Below are positions 10,002-22,503 of a stretch of DNA of 64,000 nucleotides, piece by piece. Under the pieces are notes generated by a model. That model ran no database searches. It was given only the letters and a program-made list of their open reading frames with translations, and had not been told where the DNA came from. The DNA lies in assembly GCA_034509925.1 (NCBI GenBank), contig CM067532.1:1519142-1583141 (forward strand), given 5' to 3'. The translations under genes and the position numbers were made by a program. Position 1 is the first letter of the stretch, and every line of letters starts with the position of its first letter. This stretch comes from Hirudinaria manillensis. Its lineage: Eukaryota > Annelida > Clitellata > Hirudinida > Hirudinidae.

Positions 10002-10120
10002 CTTCGCTAGCAAAACCTTCTCAAACTAAAACAGCCCGCGAAAACCTATTAATATACCCACGCCAAGCCAAAGGCGCCAATATTTGAATATTGACACGAA
10101 ATTAATTTCATGAAAAGATT
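10002..10120 (-). promoter_or_regulatory. Putative promoter of micro-exon gene B
   Basis: This is the inverted, nearly identical counterpart of the block upstream of gene A, including the TATATTAATA-type box (on + at about 10049-10058) and the GGCGCC-containing stretch. Conservation upstream of the start exon in both copies supports a promoter or 5' UTR role, although recent duplication alone could also explain it. Confidence 0.4.
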
Positions 10121-11000
10121 TTTAATTAAACTATTTTATTCCCTAATAAATAAATATTTTATGTTTTTGACAGCCACTGCAATATCTATAATTATTTTTA
10201 CTCCTTTGTAGCAACACTAAGCACGTAAAGAAATTTTTCTAGGGCATAAAATTTTTAATTTAAAAATTTCTCGAATTAATATGAAAACAAATTTTTAAAA
10301 AAATTGAGTTTTAACCAAACCCTGCACCTAGTAAACACTTATAAATGACCATCAAATAGATATTAGTTCATCATTAAACACTCCAATTTAAGCAAAAATT
10401 CATTTCCAAGCGTCATTACACTAATTAAACGATGATTACTATAAACCCCCACAACATGCTCATATAACGTTGCCATGGTGATGCTGTATTTGATGAAGCT
10501 AAAAAAAATCTCGTCTTGTCACAAAAAGTGCTTTAAATTGGAATAAATTCATTTTCGACGGTGCAACGTCGTAATGTAACGGATACGATGATGACGACGA
10601 CGATGATGAGGGTTACAAGGTCCTGTTCAGCAAAACAATATCGTCCTTACGGAATGGTTCGTGCGAGTTTAGTGAATGACATCCGCCATGACTTTCATTT
10701 CCGAGGCAGTGACCTCTAGGCGCCTGGCCCTTGACTGTGTTTAATTTGTGGCGGAAGAGTTATGGCGAAATGGCATCACCATGGCAACGTTATGTGAGCA
10801 TGTTGTGGCGGTTTATAGTTAACATCGTTTAATTAGTGTAATGACGCTTGGAAATGAATTTTTGCTTAAATTGGAGTGTTTAATGATCGACTAATATTTA
10901 TTTGATGGTCATTGATTGTATATATTTGTGGGTTTTTCTGTTTATTCGTTAAATTCGTATATTTCATAATCTATTTGACGATGGCGTCTGTTGATTTCAG

Positions 11001-12957
11001 TCCTCATTTTTCTGGCGACGAATTCAGGAGTTAGTGCGGAGGTTCGAAAATGTTTTGTTATATCTCCGCAATTTTTTGGCGTTTAATTTAAATCATTTTT
11101 TTCAGTTGTTTTTTATTTTATTTAGTCGGACCTGTATCCGATTAGTCCGTTTTATGTAGTTTTCGCTTAAGTTATTCTCTTAAGTTATTAGTTGTCTTGA
11201 AAATTTAAATAAATAAATTTGAAAATAAGGTGCAAATAAATGTGTATTATTTTAAATTTATTCGAACTTTATTGATGAGGCAAGAGTTGGTTGTTTTCTG
11301 CGCGGTTTTTGCTCAATTCCCCGGACTCATAAAAAGTTTTAAAATATATATTTATTTAATTGATTTCGTTATTATTCAGCCAGTACCCATAGTCTCTTTC
11401 GTGGCTTCCTGAAATTATGTAAGAAATTCTTCAAATTTCGATAAATAACTTATTGGTATAATTTCTAAAAACTTCAAATAAATAGAGCTTGTTTATTATA
11501 AAAATTTAAATAGATGTTAATTTATTCTAGTTTAATTTATTTTTAATTTATTTGTTTAATTTTTTTGTCTCCAGGAAAGAGCAGGAGCGACAACGGCGGC
11601 GGCCGTTAGTATTCGTTGGATGAAGTTATTCATTATGTGGTATTATAACTGGTATTACGAAGCAGACGTTGTCTTGTGGTTGATGTCGTGAAGAATATGG
11701 TAACTGTTACTTCATCCAGGGCATTGATCAGATGAAATATTGATTATTGCCGCACTAGATGTAGAAGAGACTAATTCTTAAAAATAATTAGCGATAATAA
11801 AAATTTATGATGATAACCGAAGTGCTCTTTTTTTTTGTTTACAGCCTAAAGCTACAGTTAGTATATTTTGACGTGTTCCATTCACTGAAGTTGTGTGGGG
11901 ATGCCGTTTTAGCTTTTTTTTCAATTGGGACAGACCAACCCTCATGCATAAACCGATGACTTTCTTTTGTTTCTCATCCTTGGTAGGTAGTTTCTCCAAC
12001 TCTCCCATTCCCTCCCCCCAAATTATGTCCCTGAGGCAGTTTGCAAATTTCAATTGAGGCATTCGAATGTCATCAAAAGCATCCCATCGGTGAATTTGAA
12101 CACATTTACGGGGCTGGTTGTAAATTAAAAGTGGAGTTTTTCTATGTCTTTGCATCGACTTTGGTGTTTTCTCGAATTATTTTATATTTTGTTTATAATT
12201 TCGTTGAGTCATTTCCCTGTTTGACTATTTTTTGCCGCTTTGTTACTTTTGTAACACTCCGATTACACTTCCTAACTCTGGTTCCTTTATCATATCCATT
12301 TCCTTTCCCTCGTTAGGATGAACATCTGATTCCGTCTGGGAAATATGCTTGATGTTTACGCTTATTACTCGACCATATTAATGAGGAACATGCCGTTACT
12401 AAGACTAATTCTTAAAGATAATTAGCGATAATAAAAATTGGTGATTGATGATGATAACCGAAGTGCTCTTTTTTGTTTGCAGACTAAAGCCACAGTTAGT
12501 ATATCTTGTCGTGTTCCATTCACTGTAGTTTTGTTGAGTCATTTTCCTGTTTGACTATTTTGTGCCACTTTGTTACTTTTGTAATATTCCGATTACATTT
12601 CCTAAAATTGGTTTCTTTAACATATCCACTTCGTTTCCTTCCTTGGGATGGAGATCTGGTTCCGACGGGAAATATGTTTGATGTTTATGTTTGTTGACCA
12701 TTTTAACAAGTAATATGCCGTTTTGCTGTTTGTTCGTGGCTTTTCCCGTTAACAGTTCGGTTCATGCTTATTGGTTCATCTTGCCATTTAAGAACATTTT
12801 GTGATTTTCTGAGCTGTTTCATATATTTTGATCTGATGAGTTTCAAATGTTTCAGGGTGGAAAGTCTTTTGGATTGAGAGTCACTCCGGAAAGTTGGCAA
12901 AACTTGTATTTAGTTGCCCTTCTTTCAACGTGGGTCCTGCAAAGGCTTTTAATGTGA
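11001..12957 (+). pseudogene. Micro-exon gene C: paralogue lacking the signal-peptide start exon
   Basis: Recognisable exons are 11001-11029 (29 nt, homologue of exon 2), 11380-11391 (PVPI, donor GTCTCT), 11575-11604 (30 nt, ERAGATTAAA), 11845-11856 (PKAT), 12483-12494 (TKAT) and 12856-12957 (102 nt, GGKSFGLRVTPESW, LYLVALLSTWVL, stop). All keep AG/GT borders and frame. The last exon has a +3 and a -3 change relative to A and B yet the same total length, which suggests past protein-level selection. However, the interval that should hold the promoter and the MSSMALL exon is deleted between about 10905 and 10930. The ATG that remains at 10981 would read out of frame. Either this copy is dead, or it uses an unseen alternative first exon or trans-splicing. 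Confidence 0.6.
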
Positions 12958-13000
12958 ATTTTGGACCCATGTCTTGGGCCTGTAACTCTTAGAAACTTGT

Positions 13001-13569
13001 TTTCTGAAACTGTTTTGGAAAATCCATTTTTAGTAAAACAAGGTCTAAATTAGTTTGAAATCAGTGCTATAGAGGTTAGGGCATCGGGAATGTAGAAAAA
13101 CTAAATTTTGTCTTTTACCGGTCGGGCTATTGTTACGAGGACCCCCCCAGGGGGGCTTATCGGCCATATGCATATCTGAGTTGTTCTGGGGTTCAGGGGG
13201 TTGGGGTCGGGCAGGCTGGAGTCGGTGAGACGTTCTGCGGCGAGGAGTAGGCAGCTGAAGCCGCCTTTTGGCGGGCGCTTTTGGTCGATGCTTTTGTCAT
13301 ATTTCAAGAATTAGAAGCGCAAAACTATTTGTTAAACACCATGGAGAAGGATCGTCGGGAGCGCCTGTTTTTGTGTTCGAAGGGCTGGTTTGGCTTTTTG
13401 TTTTCCTTTGTTTACAGTCTATTTGAATGGCCGGGGTTAGTGACTTGTTGAGGTCTAGATTCGAATTTCTAGAAAATATATATTTTCTCGCGAGATTGCA
13501 ATTTGGACATCTTGCGTTAATCTCAAACATTCGGCAGAAATCAGAATTGGTTGTTGAGACGGTCTCGCC
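13001..13569. other. Flank between the micro-exon cluster and RASSF
   Basis: No supported gene. At about 13140-13156 a perfect dyad of C and G runs (CCCCCCAGGGGGG) forms a potential hairpin. 13120-13290 is locally GC-rich, unlike its surroundings, so this may be promoter-proximal sequence for the gene starting near 13570. Minus-strand open frames here show no recognisable features. Confidence 0.3.
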
Positions 13570-13672
13570 ATGAGCTTGCACAGCACTCCAAAGAAAAGGT
13601 GTGAGACCACCACCCACCCATTGGAAGCAGCAGGCCAGTCTTCTGATGAAGATTTAGAATTTGGCACAAGAG
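13570..13672 (+). CDS. Candidate first coding exon, possibly of RASSF
   Basis: ATG at 13570 opens MSLHSTPKKRCETTTHPLEA, then AGQSSDEDLEFGTR. The frame reaches an in-frame TAG at 13684-13686 only if read through. A donor GTTTGG after 13672 leaves phase 1. The composition (basic TPKKR, acidic SSDEDLEF) looks coding rather than random. It can join in phase to the acceptor at 14103 (DDFPSGRSRSVEIDG). Whether that join is used is uncertain, because the exon beginning at 14104 is open in more than one frame. Confidence 0.35.
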
Positions 13673-14103
13673 GTTTGGATCAATAGAAAAAAATGAAACA
13701 CTAATAGTGATTGCTTTTTTGTAACCTTTCTTTTGCAATGTCGGCTATATAGTATCCATAATTTATACAAAAAACAATTGTTATATACTATTTAATAAAC
13801 GGTGTCTGGATAGACAAAACAATGTTTCTGCAAAAGCATCTGCTTAGTGTGAAACAATTTGAAACATTTGAACATCAAAGCTGTGGCTTGGCCTTCTCTG
13901 CTTTCTCTTTCAAAAACTTAAATACAAGCAAAACTGTATAAGACTTTCTACAGACTTTACAAACTGAGGCAGAATGAACTTGAGAGATGTACTAATAGTT
14001 ATAATTACTCTTTTGAACATGTGCAATCTGACTGGATGTGTTCAATCCAATTGAACCTGGCATTTTCTAATGCAGCACTCCATTTTTATTATTTTCATTC
14101 CAG

Positions 14104-17100
14104 ACGATTTCCCGAGCGGCAGGAGTAGGTCGGTAGAAATCGATGGAGCTCAATTTCCGAGGCCTTCGAGAGAAAGCGAACGCAGCAGGATTCATTGCGG
14201 AAACTCCTGCGGCATGCTCGTTCTCTCGAACAGCTCCGTCATCGAGAGATGGAAAAACAGACTGTGGTCAAGCTTCGAGAGATACAATTCTGTCCTCCAG
14301 CAAGCCCTGGCTCTGTCTCCATTCAGGAGAAGGATCATGGCCAGGAACCGGACCGGAAGTTTGACGAGAAGCGAAGGTGAACCTTCCGAAGTCGACAGGA
14401 GGAACGTCATAGAATTGGATCAAGTCGTTGGAATTCTGAGGGTTGGTGGACCGTGGATTTAGAGTTAAATCTTTTAGATTTTACATCCGGTGGCGTTCGG
14501 TGCTTATTAAGACGCAATAACATTTATTAGATTTATTTTTTTCATTTATTCTTTTTTTAAATTATTAATTAATTGTATTTCTCAGTCATTCTCAGCTCAC
14601 TTATCTAATAAAATATCTTCAAAAGACATTCTATGTCGTGAAAGTTATAACAATTGCTGTGTGCATAGACTCTCTGTCTGGTCTCTTTTTAGCATGAGAT
14701 TGTCATCCTTTTTGTCCTTGGATAACAGTGCTTTTTAATTTATCAAACGACTAAATATCACATAAGCCTAATCTGGCTTATAATCCCATTGTCTGCACTG
14801 GAATTCATTCAAAAAAAATAAAATTATTTTCCATTTTTAAGATCTAAAACGGGTTCAAATTCCAGAGAGGTCCCTCGTCCCAGGGCACAGGTCATAGCTT
14901 CCTGTCGGTCATAATGAACAGGCCAACGTGGTGCGACCATTGTGGAAAGTACATTCTCGGTTACTACCAGCACTGCCTCCAGTGTCCTAGTCAGTAATAT
15001 TATACTATACATTATTATCATAATACTAGTGGTGCCCAGCCACGCGTTGCTGTGGCTCAATATGATTTTCGAAAAAAGCGTATTTTTACACGATATAGTT
15101 GTGGCATTATATATGAAACCTATATAAAAACACTCCTCTAATTGAGCACTATGTTGTTTAAAAATTTCAAAGCAATTGGTTAAGTACTTTCAGAGAACAT
15201 TTGCACATTACAAACACACATTGCATTTTTATTATTATAATCATAATATTATGGCAAATATATTGTGTAATATTTTAACAGTGATTTTTTGGAGTACAGT
15301 GGCTCGAATTGTGCTAATGAACTTTGTGATTGTAAGTGGAAATGTAATAATATTCCATTTATGATAAGGTCATCGAAGGTCATTGAAGCGATTGTTGAAA
15401 AGTATTCAATAAACATTGAATTGGACAAAGGACAAAATTAAATTAAGGAAATTGTACGAGCTTTCACCTGCTGGAACATGGCTTTTTGTCAGTCGAATTA
15501 CTTCTTAATGGAGCGATTAAAGTCAATAATATTTAAAATCAAATTTATTCACAATAATTTTGCTCAAAACACCTCAAACTCACGACGATGCTTTCGACAG
15601 TCTGCCTGTTCACCTGTCACGTGATTTGCCGGGGCAAGGTCGTGCTGGAGTGCCCTTCGCTGCAATTGGACAGGATCCTTGGAGGCGGGAGGAGGCTCTG
15701 CTACGAGACGACGATGAATGCCTGCCCGAGACTGGCCATCTCGGTTCGTTGGGGTCACATTGTCATCTGCTTTTGAACCTTATGAGAAAATATGCGCCTG
15801 AAAAATCCTTTGCATGAGAGATGCTATGGATGGGGTGCAGTGGTTTGTTTTTCGAGATAATTGCTGCCAGTCATGTGACTGTCCGTCTTCAAAGAGAATT
15901 TAATGGATTTTGCACTAATTACCCTGTAATTACCCTGTTAATTACTCTGCAATTACAAGTCTTGTTGTGTTATATAATTGTTATGTTCGTGGTCTTATTT
16001 TTAATTGTTGCAGCCTTGGCTCAAGTTATTAGTTTATTTTTGTTCATGTTTCTCTCGCTACTGCTGATTATAAAATGAACGAGAATGGGTTTCTGTCGTT
16101 CCTCATGCGTTCCAACGAATCTCAGGTCGACGAGAGAGGCAACGAAACCCCCTCGATGATGACGAGGAAGAAGATGACGACGGACGGAACGAAGATGAAG
16201 GTCGCACGAGACGATGACGACAACGACGCGTCGTCTCTCTTCTCCGTCGAATCGGAGGACGAATTCAAGGCGAGGATCAACAATTTCAATGAGAACAAAC
16301 ACGGTCTGTCTCTCAAACTGGTGAGTCGTTTGGCTTCGGTGATCAGAATTATTCAAATCATAATGTTGACATTTGTTGAATAATAATTTTATTGGTATCA
16401 ATAATAATATTAATAATAATAATATACACGATGATGATATATAGTACTATAATAATCAAAATGGTTAATTGATCAATGACTTTGTGGGACATGCATGACG
16501 TTATTCACACCGTTCAAAGCAGCATTATATTGATTAACATCCACACTTACAATGATGATTATAATTATATTATTATAGTTGTAATTATAATTATAATCAA
16601 TTATTATCAATTGCAATGATAATTATAATCAGTTATTATCTGATTACAATGACGATCTCACTCACGAAGCTTCCAGACTCTCTCGAGGGCTCCATCAGGG
16701 TTCACATGAACCTCTTCCGGCCAATCACGTGCATCTCGGCTCCTCCCCCGAACTCCGACAGCGAGGATGACTCCGCCCACCTCCACACCTACAAGACCTC
16801 GTTCCAGCTGCCCAGGGACACGTCAAAGCTTGTGCATATCAATGAGTCGGTTAACTTATCGTTCGCATTTTTTTTATGCCACTGCGATGTTATTGCACAG
16901 CTTCAATTTTAACAATAATTAATATTATTAAATAATTAATTAATATTATTAATTATTATTATATATATATGTAATAATAATATTACAAATTATGTTAATC
17001 ACTTAGACTTGATAACATTAAAAAGTCTCAGAAATGGAATTGGACATTATATTATTAATGATCTATTATTCCCATCTAAATGTTTTTTTGTTCTGTGTGA

Positions 17101-17963
17101 ATCGTTTTGATGTCCAACCCTGTTTCCAATAGCAACACGACGGCAGACGACGTCATCGAGGTGTTGCTAAGGAAGTTCTGCATCGCCAATGATCCGAGGA
17201 CCTTTGCCTTGTACCACAAAAGCACCATCCACGATAACGTCCACGGTAAGCATCGCGAATCCTAATTAGGACTTCGCTCGAATAATTGGAATGGAAATTC
17301 ATGAATAATTAATGAACCAGCCATGAGGAAGCTGAACGGTAATGAACTGCCTCTCGTCCTCTGCCTGCACTGGTTCTACCAGGGACAGGAGGCACTGGAG
17401 AACAACAAGTTCATACTCCAAGAAATAGATCCCGGGGAAATCCTGGTGGGTTTTCCCCAGAAGTCTTGGACTCTGGTTTCATTTCTTTGACTAGCTTTCG
17501 CTACCGGCGAAACTAATAGCTGCCGGTTGTCCATAAATGATCGATCAGTTAACCTTTTAATCGTTTAGTAATAATAAATAAACTTAACGGTAATTTTTTT
17601 TTTGCTCCTTCTATTATCTGTCATCAACTATTCGTTATTTCTCAGTGGGACTCGTTCAGCGTCCCCGAGTTGGACAACTTCCTGACAATGCTCAACAAGG
17701 AAGAGGAAGACCACGAGGTCAGGATCGTGGACAAGTTCAGGTGAGCCTTGTACAGGTGCCTCGACGTTCAGCAACGACAGTTGATGTCGATGATGATGAT
17801 GATGATGGTGATGATGATATTAGTGGCACTGGTGGTGTTGGTGGTGATGGTGATAACGATGACGATGATCAGGATAATGAAGCTTCACATGGAGAGGATG
17901 ATGAAGGAGACGAGGGAACGTGCAGGTCACTTTAAGACCTCGAAGGTCCTCGACATGCTGTGA
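14104..17963 (+). CDS. RASSF family protein (C1, Ras-association, SARAH-like tail; RASSF1/5 type)
   Basis: The C1 zinc-binding domain is split over 14868-14989 (GTGHSFLSV..RPTWCDHCGKYILGYYQHCLQC) and from 15601 (CLFTCHVICRGKVVLECPS). It is followed by an exon ending at 16320 (DEFKARINNFNENKHGLSLKL), whose MNENGFLSFL start at 16075 could be an alternative start. The RA domain spans 16680-16845 (IRVHMNLFRPIT, TSFQLPRDTSKLVHIN), 17133-17245 (ADDVIEVLLRKFCIANDPRTFALY), 17321-17445 (LPLVLCLHW) and 17646-17740 (WDSFSVPELDNFLTMLNKEEE). The last exon, 17873-17963, encodes a basic helix (IMKLHMERMMKETRER) where the SARAH domain sits. Order and motifs match RASSF1/RASSF5, Ras/Rap-GTP effectors that bind MST kinases. 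The N-terminal exon 14104-14379 is open in several frames; one gives a coiled-coil-like SLRKLLRHARSLEQLRHREM joining in phase to the C1 exon. N-terminal structure is uncertain; C1 and RA assignment is firm. Confidence 0.85.
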
Positions 17964-20018
17964 CCCACCTTGGCAACCACGGTCCGTCGCCTCTGCGGCA
18001 AGAATATGTTAATCGAGTAATTAATTATTACTGTGCCAGTCGTCGTTTAATTGTCCCGATGATGAGCCGATGTTGTTCGGGTCATCACCTCATCATCATA
18101 AGTCATTGCATAATGATATTAACTACTTAAAGTTGACTGCTAGTGTCATTAACATTGCCAGGTTAATGGCTATAAACAAAGTTATGTTGTTCAGTTTAAT
18201 GAATAATTTATTTTAATCAACCAACGAATATTTCACGAGTTTGCATCTTCAGACGCCTCGTGACATCAAGTCGTCAGGAAGCGATGACATTCCAGCGATA
18301 CATGGTCGTTGACGTTATCATTAAGGTTTATCATTATCATCAATGTTTACCTCTTGCCTCTGAATGTTGCTATCACTTATCTTTTGACATTGTTGTTGTT
18401 GTTGTTGTTGTTTTGACCTCTTTTTAATGACAATATTTATCTTTTCTTCATCAATCTTAGATTTTTAGAGTATTGAAATGTTAATTAATTGATTGATTGA
18501 TGATGACAGTTATGATGATGATGATGATTAGCAGATGCAGTTTGTAGTAACCAGGTCTTCACGTGATGTGCGATTACTTTGTTAAACGATGATTGCAGGT
18601 CTTATGATTCGTTCGAGATGAATTATCATGCTATGCAAGACGTCCTGTTGCTGAATTGTTTTGGTTTGTCGTCGTTCGTATTGTTTATCTTCGCGTGACT
18701 TTGCGATCATTTTGCCCTTGGCTACTTTATGAACTTTTTATCAGTTTATTTGTTTTCCTAAAAATATTTCCTCGACACGAATCAGAATTTATTTTCATTT
18801 TGTTGATGCCAATGTTTAAAACTTAACGAATTATTCAAGTCTACTGAATGCAGTGCAGACGGCCGCTGACTTCTAGAAACCACTCATAACATCACCACGT
18901 TACCGAATAATAGTTAATTTTCATTCAAATCTCTCGGTCGTAATTGTAAACCACAGCTTACTATTTAAATGATAACCAAAAGCATTTGCTAGGAACTTGC
19001 ACGTTGTTCAGAAGTCGTTAGTTTTTCAACAAATTCCTTCGTGTGTCTGACCTTTCGTAATTGTTCTTCTTTTGCCGCGTTTCGTGGAATTGTTTCACTT
19101 TGGTTTCATTCGTGAATTTAATGTTTTCTAGATTTTATATTTTAGACTTTGTTTACTTTTGTTTTGACCTTTTGACAGAGTTCATAGTGTTAATGCTTAA
19201 TTTTCATAATTTATGATATTATTCTCAGAGCCAACCCAACCCAGCTGATTAATATTAAGAGGCAATTGTTAACTTTGTGCGAGTTGTAGTTGCAAAGAGA
19301 TTCTCATGTGAGATGGAAATGATTTTGTTATTTGCTTGTGGCTCATGAATATTTATTTTTTAATTTCTTTAATTTAATTAACTTTAGAGATGTAACCCAG
19401 TACCATTTCGTTTTTTTTTTCTGCACATGACTTGTGATTGGCTCAACTTTTCAAATGGGGATTTCTCAGGTTGATGTCGTCCTTTTTTCAGTTTCACTTT
19501 GTGTTTGGAAGCAACCTTTAAACCATTGTGATTGTCATTCATTTGTTATCAGCACATGATAGTCATCTAATAATAGTCTAGTGTAATTTCCAGTCATCTA
19601 ATAATAGAACAGGTTATAGTTATATATTTGCCTTCCCTCTGATCATTGAGCAATTGATTCCTCTATGGTGTCAGTCATGTGTCGTCTATTGACGGCAAAT
19701 CAAAGAATCATTGGTGATGTTATTGATCTCCGTTATTATAAGCATTAACGGGGTCATGAATACGCAACGTTCTTAAAGACTTTAAGATTTATGCTCGGAT
19801 GTGCTTTGAAACTTCTGGATGGCATATTGAAAGCATTCCTTCGCTACAAATCAATGTTATACAATGTTATACGTTAATAATGGTATACGTTAATAATGGT
19901 ATACGTTAATAAACACTAAACTTTGTGACCACCTTAAGCCAACAGAGATACTAGCTAATCTACATTTAAGCATTATGCAGAGCCATCTAGTAATGGTGCA
20001 CATCTGGTCTTTAACCTA

Positions 20019-20063
<45 letters not shown>

Positions 20064-20464
20064 GTAATAATAATACCATTACCTACCACTAATAACAATA
20101 ATGGTATAATAATAACAATAATAGTATAATAATAATAACAATAATAATAGTATAATAATAACAATAATAGTATAATAATAACAATAACAATAATAGCATA
20201 ATAACAATAATAATATAATAATAATAACAATAATAATATAATAATAATAACAATAATAGTATAATAATAATAACAATAATAATGCCATCACCACTACCAT
20301 CAATAACAGCAGTAATACATAGTACTGAACACGATGGATGACCATCGCGATGCAAAAAATCCATATCATTGCAGCAGATAACTCTGCAATTCTGTCCCAT
20401 TTAAGTACTTTGTTTGGTCCATTTGAGCGGGGTGTCATTATCATAATTTTGCTAACACATTGAA

Positions 20465-20740
20465 TGACATATTATTTGCATATTATTTAAAACTATATTT
20501 TCATATTTTGCATATTAATTAAAGCTATGTTTTCTTATTTTGCATATTATTTAAAACTATATTTTCATATTTTACATGTTATTTAAAACTATATTCTCAT
20601 ATTTTGCATATTATTTAAAACTATATTCTCATATTTTGCATATTATTTAATACTATATTTTCATATTTTACAAATTATTTAAAACTATATTATCATATTT
20701 TGCATATTAATTAAAACTATATTTTCATATTTTGCATCAT
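20465..20740. repeat. AT-rich minisatellite, unit about 32 bp
   Basis: About eight to nine copies of a unit reading roughly TTTTGCATATTATTTAAAAC followed by TATATTTTCATA lie head to tail, with scattered single-base differences. No coding content. Confidence 0.8.
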
Positions 20741-20859
20741 TATATCTTATTATTATTATTTTGCATGATGATGTTATGTTTCTCAATTTTTGCAGGGGTT
20801 TGTGTTTTTTTTTGTTTATCATGGAGCCTTTCTCGGTTTTTATCCTGTTTCCAAACTTA

Positions 20860-20945
20860 ACTTTGTTTGCATCCTATTTATGTCTTAACTTTGTTTATAT
20901 CCTATTTATGTCTTAACTTTGTTTATATCCTATTTATATCTTCAT
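20860..20945. repeat. Short tandem repeat, unit 28 bp, about three copies
   Basis: The unit combines TATCCTATTTATGTC with TTAACTTTGTT, repeated three times; the last copy is diverged. Confidence 0.7.
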
Positions 20946-21163
20946 TGGCTTCGTCGGCTACTTTGGATCGCACGAAACCCATGTGGTCGCCATTTTCGGC
21001 ATTAGCATTCCTCAGCCATCCCTTCTGATATTTTTTGGCATTTATTAAAAATTAATTTGGCTTACAAACTGAAAATAAGCAATTAGCCTAGACTGCAACT
21101 TTAACTTAAAGTTAAATAATTTGTTATCAATAATTATTTATTTGCAATAATATTATTACAAGT

Positions 21164-22469
21164 CTACAATCTGTGCAGAGGCCTAATGGACAGGAGGCGG
21201 AGGGCATTGTCGTACACCTGTCTGACCGACCTGACCAGGTGTAGACGAGCCTGCATGGTCGTCAGCAGGTGAGGCAGTGGGTCCTGGAAATGGAAGTCGA
21301 TTGGTTAGAAAGGATCGTCTTATTGGTCAGTTTGAATGCTTACTTAGGTCCTATTGCTAATCATATTGGATGAAATTAGAAAGAAACGGATAATAGTATG
21401 ATTAATGTTAATTAATTTGCCACAATGCTTAGACTACTAATTGTTATTATTATTATTGTTATTATTGTTATCATTATTATTATTATTAAAGTTAATGCTG
21501 TCAGTGAAATTGTTGTTATTATTAAGAATTTTAATTATTATAACAAATTGGCAAGAAAAATACATCTCGTCCGACCGTGAGAATGTGCGTCTTGCTGTAG
21601 TATTTGCTGAATGAATTCGACAGACTTGACAGGAACTGGCATACCTGGCAGGTGGAAATTGGTGGAAAAATTTTAAAATTCGTACGTAATATTTTCTTAA
21701 TTTCAACATTCTCGTCATCGTAGGTAATGTTTGCATGTCTGCAAGAGTATTAAAGAGATGCTAAGACCCAAGTTTTAGCAGTAAAGTTGCTGTGCAGTTA
21801 TCAGGATCGATCGTCTGTCTTAGTTGGGGTTCAAGCAAAACGTTTTCAATTGAAACTCGCCTTTTGGGTCGCGATGCTCGTCACGGATCCAGTGCCGTCG
21901 TCTCTCGTCACCGAGTCTCTGATGACCGACGGATATTCGAGGACGTAGTTGAACAGAATCCTCCACTCTTCCTGGGTTTAAAAAAAAATAATTTGAATTT
22001 TAATAATTTATATTGAAGTGAATTCATAAAGAAAGTTAGGGGATCTAACTATATTTACAGAAACTATATATATTTATAGAAACTAATATATAACTATATT
22101 ATAGAAACCTTATACATCATCATAATCATCATCAGAGTTGTAGGTGTTCATTATGTTGCTATTTAGATTTGTATTTGTAAACAACTTGTCTCACTTCCTG
22201 TCTGAGACAAGAAAAATCCATTTCTTCAACAGATGGCAGGGGAGGGTAATGACCTAGAAGTGGCAATAAATATACCAATATTACTTATTTCAAATTACTC
22301 TCATAAATTAAGTCGACCTACATTACTCAGACCTGGTGAATAAGAATATAGATTAATATCATTAATATTAGTGTTATCATTATTATTATTATATATATAT
22401 TATTTATTGTCATCGTCACCACTATTACTGTTATTATTAATATTATTATTATTATTACCATTACCATTA

Positions 22470-22503
<34 letters not shown>

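Larger units (their letters stand above)
1270..13000. repeat. Segmental duplication cluster: copies A (+), B (-), C (+)
   Basis: Three related segments are visible by eye. A spans about 1270-6310 on +, B about 7880-10485 inverted, and C about 10486-13000 on +. A and B form an imperfect inverted repeat with a spacer of about 1.6 kb (6310-7880) that holds a decayed LINE. B and C meet head-to-head near 10485. Anchors shared by all three include the CATCACCATGGCAAC block (1840, 10475 inverted, 10770), the block around CTGGCGACGAATTC (2460, 9870 inverted, 11015) and the last-exon block (5927-6028, 8216-8317 inverted, 12856-12957). A carries a tandem amplification that is absent from B and C, and a retroelement 3' end at 1486-1770 that is absent from C. 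C carries a deletion of about 370 bp near 10905-10930 relative to A. Confidence 0.85.
17964..21163. other. Intergenic region between convergent RASSF and DALRD3
   Basis: No gene seen. It starts with the RASSF 3' region. There is a (TTG)n run near 18390 and a (TAA/AAC)n block at 20020-20290, which produces long meaningless open frames on the minus strand. The two minisatellites at 20465-20740 and 20860-20945 are listed separately. Confidence 0.6.

Noticed and set aside
19973..20444. Minus-strand open frames of Leu/Ile/Tyr repeats
   Set aside because: Pure product of (TAA/AAC)n simple repeat.
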